Shown piece after piece: positions 10,301 to 17,442 of a stretch of DNA of 64,000 nt. Position 1 is the stretch's first letter. Every line of letters begins with the position of its first letter. The translations under genes were made by a program, and so were the position numbers. The DNA comes from a bacterium HR11. Lineage in GTDB: Bacteria > Acidobacteriota > HRBIN11. The notes beneath the pieces are model-generated. The model was not told the DNA's origin. It saw nothing but the letters and a program-made list of their open reading frames with translations, and did not search any database. The stretch is from assembly GCA_002898535.1 (NCBI GenBank), contig BEHN01000002.1:186001-250000 (forward strand), given 5' to 3'.

Positions 10301-10919
10301 CGTTGAAGTCAACCCCCGGGAGGCGTCCGCTTATGCCGTCCGAAGCCGGGTCTATCAGACGCTGGCCCTCGACGCCTTACGGCGGGGCGAAGACCCGGCC
10401 GAATTCCTGAATCGGGCCGTCGCCGACGGCCAGGCGGCCCGGCAGGCCAACCCGAACCTCGCCGACGCCGTCCTGGCCCTGGCGGAGGCGTGGCTCTCCC
10501 GGGCCGCGTGGGACCTCCATCGGGGCCGACCGCCGATGGCGGCCCTCGCCGAGGCCCGGGCGGTCCTTCAGGCGGGCCTCGGCCGTCATGCCCACGACTT
10601 CCGCCTTCACCGGGCCCTGGGTCAGGCCGCTCTCCTGGAAGGCCGGTGGCACGCCCGCACGGGCCGCGCCCCGGACGCGGCCTGGGACGAGGCCCTGCGG
10701 CACCTTCGGGACGCCCTCGAGCGGAATCCCAACGATGCCGAGACACACCGATTCATGGCCGAGACATACCGCCGCATCGCCGAATACCGGACGGCTCACG
10801 GGCAGGACTCGACCGAAGCCCGCCGTCAGGCCGCGGCGGCCGTCGAGAAAGTCCAGACCCTTTGCCCCGACCCATCGGGGGCGCTCAGCAGACCATGGAC
10901 TATGGACCACAGACCATAG
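7368..10919 (+). CDS. Ser/Thr protein kinase with C-terminal TPR array (PknB type)
   Basis: An 1,183-residue membrane kinase. A 110-residue N-terminal region has no clear domain. The Hanks-type kinase domain spans about 120-385: glycine loop LAQGGTATVFKAL, K150 in VALKVL, catalytic HRDIKPSN (D238), DFGLAR (D260), GTPQYMAPEQARG. One transmembrane helix lies at about 405-427 (ALLTAVGAVLFVVTVLLALNV). The remaining 750 residues are TPR-like helical repeats, several with AL-NP-type turns, presumably outside the membrane. The start at 7368 fits the promoter at 7284-7312; its ribosome site is weak. The last residues (RPWTMDHRP) and the stop codon are made by a GTCYATG-type heptamer array. Kinase-TPR fusions are common in Acidobacteriota and Planctomycetota; targets are unknown. 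Confidence 0.93.
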   Translation: MQAEKEDEILRRALREGRLTPGEAERLRIEAGAFRRLVERLGPSVTLLLVARRLDPQTVLPYLDDPEAVALVRRLQDSALLETDAGPPSSPTRTLGEAESSEAPPVGPGVSQITLPGLDRYVILQKLAQGGTATVFKALDPRLNRPVALKVLWGDTGGQVRRILREAQAQAKVEHENVCRVYEVGEAGGLHYIAMQYIEGFTLDQVQKQLTLEQKVRLVKRVAEALHAAHRQGLIHRDIKPSNIMVELTEDGDWHPYVLDFGLAREIHPSEATLTHVIVGTPQYMAPEQARGEVERLDRRTDVYSLGATLYELLVGRPPFEGSTPVEVLMRVLSEEPTPPRKLDPSIPVDLETIVLKCLEKDPQRRYESARALADDLGRYLDGEPILARPAGWTYRLWKRARKHKALLTAVGAVLFVVTVLLALNVRTQLRARRQAALAQRLGQTVQAIEGLMQMAFLLPPHDIRREKALVMERIREIEGYLRDRDPIFRGPAAYALGRAYLALQDYDRARTLLQTAWDAEYREPAVAYALGLTLSHLYRRELEALDRIGDPDLREARRRELAERYRTPILQFLRQGRSVELAGPAYVEALVAFYERRYDEALTRVRAAAAQNPWPYEERLLEAEVLRDRGVEAAERGRYDEAQDLFRRAESVYRGVLEIARSFPSAHGALCRLAVHRLDLAVRAGQDPEPPWEAGRTLCQRALQVDPEDAYTYARLAELHWRWALYEYQHGQDPSATLEAARRAAETVIRLRPDQAIGYEVLGDVYEIQGSYMMAWGMDAGPAFEKALENYQKALQISPDAAHYNMVGLMYGNLLQYELERGRAPADRLRRAAEAFQMALRLNPSLYNAYSNLGRAYRFWGESELRRGRDPTTSLAQALDAYRRSLQINPNHIVAYFGLGKTHQLVAEYRMATCASPEEALQASVEAFREALRRDARYIFALYELGQTFGLQARHQMTRGQDPWPTARQALEFLDRAVEVNPREASAYAVRSRVYQTLALDALRRGEDPAEFLNRAVADGQAARQANPNLADAVLALAEAWLSRAAWDLHRGRPPMAALAEARAVLQAGLGRHAHDFRLHRALGQAALLEGRWHARTGRAPDAAWDEALRHLRDALERNPNDAETHRFMAETYRRIAEYRTAHGQDSTEARRQAAAAVEKVQTLCPDPSGALSRPWTMDHRP

Positions 10920-10980
10920 ACTATGGACTATAGGTCAGGGACTATGGGTTCGGCAGTCTATGGTCTATAGTCTATGGTCT
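10891..10980. repeat. inverted heptamer arrays GTCYATG
   Basis: Units such as GACCATA, GACTATG on the left and GTCTATG, GTCTATA on the right form an inverted pair around a short centre. The left arm begins inside the last codons of the kinase gene. Confidence 0.85.
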
Positions 10981-10999
10981 CCTCAGGAGGAGGGCGGTC

Positions 11000-11404
11000 A
11001 TGGCGCGCAAGAACCCCCGCAAGAGTGCCCAGCCGAAGGCGACGGCGCCGGCGACCCCGCCAGAACAGCGCGTGCAGGTCACGAGCGTCGTCGTCTACCT
11101 GCAATACCCCGACGGGACGACCCGGACCGTCACGTACGACCCCCGCCGGGTCGAGGCCCTGTTCTGGAGCCGCCGGGCCGTGACGGAGATCTTAGGTCCC
11201 TACTACGACGGCAAGAACATCTTGATGGACCGGGACCACTGCCTCCGGTGCTTCGGGCCGACCCGCACGCAAGCGATCATGGGGAACCAGCCCAAGGTTC
11301 GGGTCACGCCCGATCTCTTAGAACGCCTGTGGGATGCACCGGACGACCAGGGTTGCTGTATCGGCATCCTGGCGAAACAGGACAACAGCAATCCCGGTGG
11401 GTGA
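11000..11404 (+). CDS. hypothetical protein with CxxC and CC motifs
   Basis: I do not recognise this 134-residue protein. The ATG at 11000 has an excellent site (AGGAGGAGGG). The first 25 residues are basic and Pro/Ala-rich. The middle (QVTSVVVYLQYPDGTTRTVTY) reads as beta strands, then a helical part with RRAVTEILGPYYDG. The C-terminal part has HCLRC and GCCIGIL, four cysteines and a histidine that could bind metal. No signal peptide or membrane helix is seen. It sits between the kinase-TPR gene and parAB, which have their own promoters on either side, so it may be its own unit. Codon use matches its neighbours, so it is probably a real gene. Confidence 0.75.
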   Translation: MARKNPRKSAQPKATAPATPPEQRVQVTSVVVYLQYPDGTTRTVTYDPRRVEALFWSRRAVTEILGPYYDGKNILMDRDHCLRCFGPTRTQAIMGNQPKVRVTPDLLERLWDAPDDQGCCIGILAKQDNSNPGG

Positions 11405-11453
11405 AATGGGAGCCCCCATGAGACCTGGGCCTCTGTCCTGGCCTGTGGGGGCG

Positions 11454-11482
11454 TTTCGATTCGGCGGGGCTTCTGATACAAT
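11454..11482 (+). promoter_or_regulatory. extended -10 promoter of parAB
   Basis: TGATACAAT (extended -10, TACAAT at 11477-11482) with a weak TTTCGA -35 at 11454-11459 and a 17-base spacer. It lies about 65 bases before parA. Confidence 0.5.
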
Positions 11483-11548
11483 GGGAGACCGCCAGCCGGG
11501 GGCCGAGTCCATCGGCCTCTCCGGCATTTCCCGGACAGGCGGTCTCGG

Positions 11549-12325
11549 ATGCGTATCGTCGCCATCGCGAATCAGAAGGGCGGCGTCGGGAAGACGACGA
11601 CGGCCGTGAACCTGGCGGCCGCCTTTGCCCTGCAGGGCCGTCGGACCCTGCTGGTCGACATGGACCCGCAGGCGAACTCGACGATGACGTTCATCGACCT
11701 CCGGACGGTCGACCGGAACGTCTACCACGTCCTGACGGACGCCTCCACGCCGATGGAGACCGTCGTGCGGCCGACGGCGGTCCCGAACCTGTCGGTCGTG
11801 CCGGCCCGGATCGCCCTGGCCAAGCTGGAGAGCCAGCTCGTCGGGGAGCTGGACGCCCACTTTCGACTGAAGGACCGGCTGAAGCCCGTCGCCGACCGGT
11901 ACGATCTCGTCCTGATCGATACGCCGCCGGCCCTGGGCCTTCTGACCGTCAACGCCCTGGTGGCGGCCGATGCCGTGCTCATCCCGATTCAGGTCTCCTA
12001 CTATGCCTTAGAGGGGACCGAGGACCTGCTGGAGACCATTCAGAAGGTCAAGCAACACGCAAATCCCCGGCTTCAGGTCCTGGGCATCGTCGTCACGATG
12101 GCCGACCGCCGGACCGTCCTGGCGCGAGACGTCATCGAGCAGGTCCAACGGACGTTCGGTCCCCTGGTCTTTGAGACCGTGATCAGTCGGAGCGTGCGGC
12201 TGGAGGAGAGTCCGGCCTACCGGGAGTCGATCCACACCTATGCGCCGGACTCCCAGGCCGCCCGGGAATACCAAGCCCTGGCCGAGGAGGTGCTTCGGCG
12301 TGTCCAAACGGGGATTACCGCGTGA
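11549..12325 (+). CDS. parA: chromosome partitioning ATPase ParA (Soj)
   Basis: A 258-residue Walker-type ATPase that moves ParB-parS complexes along the nucleoid. The deviant Walker A motif KGGVGKTT is at residues 10-17, followed by LLVDMDPQANST (Walker A') and DLVLIDTPPALG (Walker B). No N-terminal HTH is present, as in chromosomal Soj proteins. The ATG at 11549 is the first in frame after the promoter. The gene overlaps parB by 26 bases, so the two are coupled. No parS site (TGTTTCACGTGAAACA-like) was seen in this window, so the origin region is not shown to be here. Confidence 0.96.
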   Translation: MRIVAIANQKGGVGKTTTAVNLAAAFALQGRRTLLVDMDPQANSTMTFIDLRTVDRNVYHVLTDASTPMETVVRPTAVPNLSVVPARIALAKLESQLVGELDAHFRLKDRLKPVADRYDLVLIDTPPALGLLTVNALVAADAVLIPIQVSYYALEGTEDLLETIQKVKQHANPRLQVLGIVVTMADRRTVLARDVIEQVQRTFGPLVFETVISRSVRLEESPAYRESIHTYAPDSQAAREYQALAEEVLRRVQTGITA

Positions 12326-13145
12326 CCTGAGCCTGGACAAGGACCTGCACTACGTCGAGGCCCTGCTCGAGCGGACCCCCCGACCCGTGGTGCGGATGAT
12401 CCCCATCGACCGCCTGGACCCGAATCCCTGGCAACCCCGGCAGGACTTCGGGGACCTGGAAGAGTTGGCCGAGTCGATTCGGACCAAGGGCCTGCTGGCT
12501 CCCATCCTGGTCCGCCCCCGGGGGGAGCGCTATCAGGTCGTCGCCGGCGAACGCCGTCTGCGGGCCTGCCGGATGGCCGGCCTGACCGAGGTCCCCTGCA
12601 TCGAGGTCGACGTCTCCGACAGCGAGATGCTGGAGGTCGCCCTCATCGAGAACCTCCAGCGAAAGGACCTGGACCCCTTCGAGGAGGCCGAGGCCTATCG
12701 GCGCCTGATGGACGAATTCGGCTACACGCATGCCGAGATGGCCCGGGTCCTGGGGAAAGCCCGCTCGACGATCACCGAGACGCTCAGCCTGCTGGCCATC
12801 CCCGACGAGATTCGGGCCCTCTGCCGGCAATACGGCATCACGAGCCGCCGCCAGCTCCTGACGGTCGCCCGTCAGCCGGACCCGATGGCCATGCGCTTGT
12901 GCGTCCAGGAGATCGTGCGGGGCCAACGGGGACGGGTCGAGGTCGGGACGGCGGGCGGGAAAGACCGTCGGCCGGAAGGCCCGGCCGAACCCGAAAAGCC
13001 GCCAAGCGGCCTTTTCGTCTTCCGGGACCCCTTCGGAACTTTTGAGGTCCGCGTCCGTTTTTACCGGGGTCAGGCCGAACCCGATGACGTCCGCCGGGCC
13101 CTCGCTCAGGTCTTGGCCGAACTCGAGGGCCCGGCCGAACGATAA
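12300..13145 (+). CDS. parB: chromosome partitioning protein ParB (Spo0J)
   Basis: Binds parS and CTP and loads onto DNA as a clamp. The 281-residue product shows the order expected: IPIDRLDPNPWQPRQDF, the CTP/arginine-patch motif GERRLRACRMAG, NLQRKDLDPFEEAEAYRRL, then an HTH (HAEMARVLGKARSTITETLSLL). The C-terminal dimerisation region is basic and less conserved. I use GTG at 12300 because GAGGAGG stands eight bases upstream inside parA and the resulting MSKRGL start is typical of the family. Confidence 0.95.
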   Translation: MSKRGLPRDLSLDKDLHYVEALLERTPRPVVRMIPIDRLDPNPWQPRQDFGDLEELAESIRTKGLLAPILVRPRGERYQVVAGERRLRACRMAGLTEVPCIEVDVSDSEMLEVALIENLQRKDLDPFEEAEAYRRLMDEFGYTHAEMARVLGKARSTITETLSLLAIPDEIRALCRQYGITSRRQLLTVARQPDPMAMRLCVQEIVRGQRGRVEVGTAGGKDRRPEGPAEPEKPPSGLFVFRDPFGTFEVRVRFYRGQAEPDDVRRALAQVLAELEGPAER

Positions 13146-13412
13146 CCGGTGTCGGGCGTTCGGTATGAGCCGGTGGCTTGGGGGGTCGGCAGACGGATTG
13201 ACTCGTGGCGGACGGCCCGGGTCGGCTCGTAGCTCATGGCTCATAGCTCATGGCTCATCGTTCATGGGTCATGGCCATGAGCTATCCGCTATGAAGCCAT
13301 GGCCTAAGGGAACCATCGGGCCAATGCTTGAAAAGTCGGCTTTCTCGAAGGGTCGAAAAAGCCAGTCAGGATCCTTGCGGTCCCGACGGCCCTGCGAGGA
13401 GAGGTCGTCCCT
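13146..13412. repeat. spacer with CTCATRG heptamers and an inverse copy of the 80-bp palindromic-arm repeat
   Basis: Heptamer array CTCATGG, CTCATAG, CTCATGG, CTCATCG at about 13231-13270, with partial inverse units to about 13300. From 13312 to 13372 is a reverse copy of the repeat best seen at 56861-56944 (CTTGAAAAGTCGGCTTT... and CGAAGGGTCGAAAAAGCC). No gene is seen. Confidence 0.7.
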
Positions 13413-14008
13413 ATGAAGCGTAGGGGCCGGCGACCGTCGTCCACATCGACGTCCGTCACGGAGCTGTTTCCACCACCGGGTCAATGGGCCGAGGACGACT
13501 ATTTCGCCCTGCCCGATACGAACCGATACGTCGAGCTGTCTGAGGGAAGACTCATCATGCCCCCGCACCCGACCCGCAGGCACCAGACGGTCGTCGAACG
13601 GCTCTTCGTCCAGCTTTATACGTTTGTCCGGACTCATGACCTCGGGGAGGTTCATGTCGCGCCTCTGCCGGTCCGCCTGTGGCCCGGCAAGATTCGGGAA
13701 CCCGATATTTCTTCATCGCTCGGGAACACGCTGACCGCCTCGGTGAGCAATTCTGCGGGGTACCGGACCTGGTCGTCGAGGTCCTTGCCCCCCAGACCCG
13801 CCGGCCGGACCGGAGTGAGAAGTTCTATGAGTACGCTCGAGCGGGCGTCGCCGAATACTGGCCGGTCGATCCGGATCGACGGACGGTCGAGGTCTTCGCT
13901 CTGCAGGAAGGGGCTTATGAGCTCGTCGGGCGTTACGGTCCCGGCGAGGTCGTCCGGTCCCGCCGGTTGGCCGGTCTGGAAATCCCCGTCGATGAAATCC
14001 TGACCTGA
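13413..14008 (+). pseudogene. Uma2 family (putative restriction endonuclease-fold) gene, frameshifted
   Basis: The first frame gives MKRRGRRPS..., PPGQWAEDDYFALPD and VRLWPGKIREPDI, the N-terminal half of a Uma2/DUF820 domain. From about 13708 the conserved sequence continues in another frame: FFIAREHADRLGEQF, CGVPDLVVEVLAPQTR, EKFYEYARAGVAEYWPVDP, ending at 14008. The join falls at GATATTTCTTC, where one extra T would restore a single 198-residue protein. So this is either a one-base deletion or a sequencing/assembly error in a short T run. Uma2 proteins have a PD-(D/E)XK-type fold and unknown role. Confidence 0.8.
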
Positions 14009-14146
14009 CAGGGCCAGTCCGGAAGCCCGATTCTCCTGCCGGGGCCGCACGGCCGTGCGGCCTTACCGTGACGTCGTAACGATGTGCCGACTCGGCTTCT
14101 CTCGGACGTCGTCACGACGTCACCCCTTCAAAGTGAGGTTGCGGCC

Positions 14147-14707
14147 GTGTTGAACGGTCTGATGGTCCCACGATATGCCTTCTTGACCCGGGGCGTCGGG
14201 TACCACCGGGAGAAGCTGGCCAGTTTCGAGGAGGCCCTGCGGAATGCGGGCATCGCCCCGTACAACCTGGTCCGGGTCTCCTCGATTTTCCCGCCCGGCT
14301 GTGAGCTCATCGACCGGGAGGAGGGCATCCGCATGCTCCGGCCGGGGAGCATCGTCTTCTGCGTCCTCAGTGAGAACTCGACGAACGAGCCGGGCCGTCG
14401 GATCGTCGCCTCCGTCGGCCTGGCCCTTCCCCGGGACCCGAACCTTTACGGATACATCTCGGAACACCACTCCTTCGGGCAGACCGAAGAGGAGGCCGGG
14501 GAGTACGCCGAGGACCTGGCGGCCTCCATGCTGGCGACGACCCTGGGCCTCGAGTACGACCCTCAGCGGGCCTGGGACGAGCAAATCGAAGCCTACCGGC
14601 TTTCGGGCCAGATCGTCCTGTCCCGGAACTGCACGCAGAGCGCCGTAGGGGACCCCCGGGGGTACTGGACGACCGTCGTGGCCGGGGTCATCTTTATCCT
14701 GGCGTGA
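14147..14707 (+). CDS. pdaD: pyruvoyl-dependent arginine decarboxylase
   Basis: Converts arginine to agmatine, the first step of a polyamine route. The 186-residue proenzyme shows the self-cleavage site in LVRVSSIFPPGC, with S45-S46 at the Ser-Ser bond that gives the pyruvoyl group on the new alpha chain; ENSTNEPGRRIVASVGLA and GYISEHHSFGQTEEEAGEYAE are further family blocks. I chose GTG at 14147 (MLNGLMVPRYAFLT) because GAGG stands eight bases upstream; ATG at 14162 is the alternative. No agmatine-using genes are nearby. The enzyme type is frequent in archaea, chlorobi-like and thermophilic bacteria. Confidence 0.93.
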   Translation: MLNGLMVPRYAFLTRGVGYHREKLASFEEALRNAGIAPYNLVRVSSIFPPGCELIDREEGIRMLRPGSIVFCVLSENSTNEPGRRIVASVGLALPRDPNLYGYISEHHSFGQTEEEAGEYAEDLAASMLATTLGLEYDPQRAWDEQIEAYRLSGQIVLSRNCTQSAVGDPRGYWTTVVAGVIFILA

Positions 14708-15170
14708 GGAGGATTCGGCAATTCGGCAGTTCGGCAATTGGGCAATTCGGCCGTTGGGAGCGAGGGTCCAGGAAAATGGGCAGGCCGGAGGCCTGCGCCA
14801 CCGGATTCGGTGCGGGGTGGGGGTGTTCGATGTTGGGTATAGAACCTACTGCTTCATCCATTTCTGATTTTTGGATCCCCCTCCCCGGGCCCTCTCCCCC
14901 AGGGGTGAGGCGACCCGCCGCAGGCCTCTCCCCGGGGAGGGAGGTCGGGTGAGGGGGGAACCATCCAAAACGAAACTGGACACAGCACTACACCCAACAC
15001 CGAAAATCTAACGGAGCGGTGGGCTTCATGAGAAAGCTGACGAGATCGGCGTTCTCACGGGCGTAACCGTTCGGCTAAGTCACCAAAGCCATAGGGGAGT
15101 CAGCTGCTCCGACCCACCTGCCCACCTGCCGAACTGCCGAATTCCCGAATTGCCGGATGAGAGTCCCCCG
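14708..15170. other. spacer with paired octamer arrays and a CCCTCTCCC-type repeat
   Basis: No gene. Forward octamers start right at the stop codon (14709-14755; ATTCGGCA, ATTCGGCA, GTTCGGCA, ATTGGGCA). The reverse array (about 15108-15156; CTGCCGAA, CTGCCGAA) ends 15 bases before the next start. Between them are a GGCAGGCCGGAGGCCTGCGC palindrome at about 14780 and a GGCCCTCTCCCCCAGGGG.../GGGGAGGG repeat at about 14880-14975, a type common in intergenic DNA of many genomes. Confidence 0.8.
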
Positions 15171-15698
15171 ATGCCGATCTACAGTTTTCGTGGGAAGACG
15201 CCGGTCGTCGACCCGACGGCGTGGGTCGCCCCGACGGCGACGCTCATCGGGGACGTCGTCCTGGGGCCTCACGTGAGCGTCTGGTTCGGCGCCGTCCTCC
15301 GGGCCGACATGCACTTCATCCGGGTCGGGGCTTACTCGAACTTGCAGGACAACGTGGTCGTCCACGTCACGAAGGACCTGTATCCGACCGAGATCGGGGA
15401 GTACGTGACCGTCGGCCACGGGGCCATCGTGCACGCCTGTCGGGTCGGGTCCCGGTGCCTCATCGGGATGGGGGCGATCGTCATGGACGGGGCCGAGGTC
15501 GGCGACGAGAGTCTCGTGGCGGCCGGGGCCCTCGTCCCGCCGGGCATGCGAATCCCGCCCCGGTCGCTCGTGATGGGCGTCCCGGCCCGGGTCGTCCGGG
15601 CTCTCTCCGACGAGGAGGTCGCCCGCATCCACGAGAATACGCTACTCTATGTCGAGTATAAAGACGTGTACGGGGCAGATGGGCAGTTCGGCAGATAG
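15171..15698 (+). CDS. gamma-class carbonic anhydrase-like protein (YrdA/PaaY family)
   Basis: A 175-residue left-handed beta-helix protein made of hexapeptide repeats, expected to form trimers with metal sites between subunits. The three histidine ligands are visible: H65 in NVVVHV, H83 and H88 in VGHGAIVH. The RADMHFIRVG and NLQDN segments match the family. Function could be CO2 hydration or an unknown role, as many members have not been shown active. The ATG at 15171 is preferred over the in-frame TTG at 15150, which lies in a repeat. The C-terminus GADGQFGR and the stop codon are encoded by the forward octamer array that begins here, so the natural end has been replaced. Confidence 0.9.
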   Translation: MPIYSFRGKTPVVDPTAWVAPTATLIGDVVLGPHVSVWFGAVLRADMHFIRVGAYSNLQDNVVVHVTKDLYPTEIGEYVTVGHGAIVHACRVGSRCLIGMGAIVMDGAEVGDESLVAAGALVPPGMRIPPRSLVMGVPARVVRALSDEEVARIHENTLLYVEYKDVYGADGQFGR

Positions 15699-15745
15699 GC
15701 AGATGGACAGGTCGGCAGATAGGCAGATGGGCAGTTGGAGCCCTT
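15676..15745. repeat. octamer array NGGCARNT (forward)
   Basis: Eight units in a row (GGGCAGAT, GGGCAGTT, CGGCAGAT, AGGCAGAT, GGACAGGT, CGGCAGAT, AGGCAGAT, GGGCAGTT). It overlaps the last codons of the carbonic anhydrase gene. The inverse partner is at about 16058-16103, just before hisS. Confidence 0.9.
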
Positions 15746-16120
15746 TGGGAGGCCGGCCATTCGGCAGTTCGGGCATTCGGGCGTTGGGTGATTGGGTGAT
15801 AGGGATGGCGATGGTCGAACCCCGAGGAAAGGAGGCCGGAAACTTTCCATACTATTCGAACCAGTCTCATCAATCCGACGGGACCGGGATCGGACCCTCG
15901 ACATCCGACCCCAGACCATGGACCATAGACCATGGACTATGGACTCCGTGGACCCAAGCCGGTCTACGGTCTGGGGTCTATGGGCCATGGTCGGATTTAT
16001 GAGATCGCTTGCATGCAAGCCTTTCCTTAAGCCGCTTGGCCCCATCCCCGGATGGCCGGACTGCTCACTTGCCGCACGCCCGAATTCCCGAACGGCCGGG
16101 TCCCTTACATCAGGCGTCCC
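15699..16120. other. spacer between carbonic anhydrase and hisS, all repeats
   Basis: No gene. In order it contains the end of the forward octamer array, more GGCAGTTCGGGC-like units, the 124-bp palindromic element (15873-15996, inverse orientation to the copy at 34439-34561), and the reverse octamer array (16058-16103) just upstream of hisS. Confidence 0.85.
15873..15996 (-). repeat. 124-bp palindromic element, copy 1
   Basis: Ends in ATCCGAC...GGTCGGAT. Inside are inverted GTCYATG heptamers and the block GGGTCCGATCCCGGTCCCGT (on the minus strand). It matches the element at 34439-34561 along nearly its full length, in the opposite orientation. Confidence 0.85.
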
Positions 16121-17404
16121 ATGACCGGAAAGACCTATCAGGCGCCTCGCGGCACGTCGGACCTGCTTCCGCCGGACAGCGAGCGGTGGGCCCGCGTGGA
16201 AGCGGCCGCCCGGACGCTGTTCCGGCTCTACGGCTTTCGAGAAATCCGGACCCCCATCTTCGAAGCCCGGGAACTCTTCGAGCGGGGTATCGGCGAGACG
16301 ACCGACATCGTCGAAAAGCAGATGTACGTCTTTCAGGACCGGGGCGGCGACTGGCTGGCCCTCCGACCCGAGGGGACGGCCTCGGTCCTGCGGGCCTTCG
16401 TCGAACACCGCTTCGACCAGACGATGCCGCCGCCCTACCGGTACTTCTACATCGGGCCGATGTTCCGCCATGAGCGGCCCCAGCGGGGACGGTACCGGCA
16501 ATTCCACCAGATCGGGGTCGAGGCCCTGGGGGAGTCGGCGCCTGAGGTGGACGCCGAGGTCATCGCCCTGGGCTGGGAGTTTCTTCGTCATGTCGGGGCT
16601 CAGAACGTTCAGGTCGAGCTGAACTCGATCGGTTGCTCGACGTGTCGGCCGGCCTACCAGGCGGCCCTTCGGGCCTACTGGCAAGCCCATGCCGAGGAAT
16701 TGTGCCCCGACTGTCGGCGCCGGATGGACCGCAACCCCCTGCGGGTCCTGGACTGCAAGAACGAAGCCTGTCAGCCGGTCTTGCAGGGGGCGCCGGTCAT
16801 CGACGCCTACTGGTGCGACCCGTGCCGGACGCACTTTGAGGCCGTGCGGACGGCCCTGGCGGCCCTGGACGTACCTTATGTTCGCAACGCCCGCCTGGTC
16901 CGGGGCCTGGACTACTACATGCGGACGGCCTTCGAGATGACGGCCGAGGGCCTGGGCGCCCAGAACGCCGTCCTGGGCGGCGGCCGGTACGACGGTCTCC
17001 TGCGGGCGCTCGGCGGACCCGACTGGCCGGGCATCGGGTTCGCCATCGGAATGGAGCGCCTGATGGCCGTTTTGCCGGAGGCGACGGACCCGACGCCGGC
17101 CCTGGCCGTGATGTTCCTGCCCCTGACGGAGGCGGCCCGCGGGGCGGCCCTCCGGGGCGTCCAGGCCGTCCGACGCTTGGGGGTCTCGGCCTGGGCCCGG
17201 ATGGACGTCGGGAGCGTCAAGAGCGGCCTCCGGAGCGCCCACCGGGCCGGCGTCCGCTTTGCCGTGATCATCGGCGAGGACGAGCTCCGGGCCGGCCGAT
17301 GGACGGTCCGGGACATGTCGGCCAGTCGTCAGGAGACGCTCTCCCCCGAAGAAGCCGTCGAGGCCCTCCGCCGGGCCCTGCGATTGGACGCGCCCTCGCC
17401 ATGA
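16121..17404 (+). CDS. hisS: histidyl-tRNA synthetase
   Basis: Charges tRNA-His. The 427-residue product begins at the conserved QAPRGTSDLLPPDS segment and shows class II motif 2 (GPMFRHERPQRGRYRQFHQIG), the HisA signature RGLDYYMRTAFEM, and motif 3 (GIGFAIGMERLMAVLP), then a C-terminal anticodon-binding domain. The ATG at 16121 is chosen because upstream in-frame codons lie in repeat sequence. A four-cysteine cluster (CSTCRPAYQ, CPDCRRRM) around residues 170-210 is present in the insertion domain. It is followed after 38 bases by the coiled-coil gene and then aspS; the hisS-aspS pairing is common in bacteria, with the coiled-coil gene as the insertion here. Confidence 0.97.
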   Translation: MTGKTYQAPRGTSDLLPPDSERWARVEAAARTLFRLYGFREIRTPIFEARELFERGIGETTDIVEKQMYVFQDRGGDWLALRPEGTASVLRAFVEHRFDQTMPPPYRYFYIGPMFRHERPQRGRYRQFHQIGVEALGESAPEVDAEVIALGWEFLRHVGAQNVQVELNSIGCSTCRPAYQAALRAYWQAHAEELCPDCRRRMDRNPLRVLDCKNEACQPVLQGAPVIDAYWCDPCRTHFEAVRTALAALDVPYVRNARLVRGLDYYMRTAFEMTAEGLGAQNAVLGGGRYDGLLRALGGPDWPGIGFAIGMERLMAVLPEATDPTPALAVMFLPLTEAARGAALRGVQAVRRLGVSAWARMDVGSVKSGLRSAHRAGVRFAVIIGEDELRAGRWTVRDMSASRQETLSPEEAVEALRRALRLDAPSP

Positions 17405-17442
17405 GCTAAACTTTACTGGACATCTCTATCGGAGTCTGCTCG

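Noticed and set aside
11454-13145. Replication origin near parAB
   Set aside because: No DnaA boxes in a cluster, no dnaA/dnaN/gidA genes and no parS-like TGTTTCACGTGAAACA site were seen.
15676-15745. Octamer arrays considered as a CRISPR array
   Set aside because: The units are 8 bases without unique spacers of constant length, and there are no cas genes.
15846-15870. ATTCGAACC as a possible tRNA T-loop (minus strand)
   Set aside because: No cloverleaf, acceptor stem or anticodon arm can be built around it; the region is repeat spacer.
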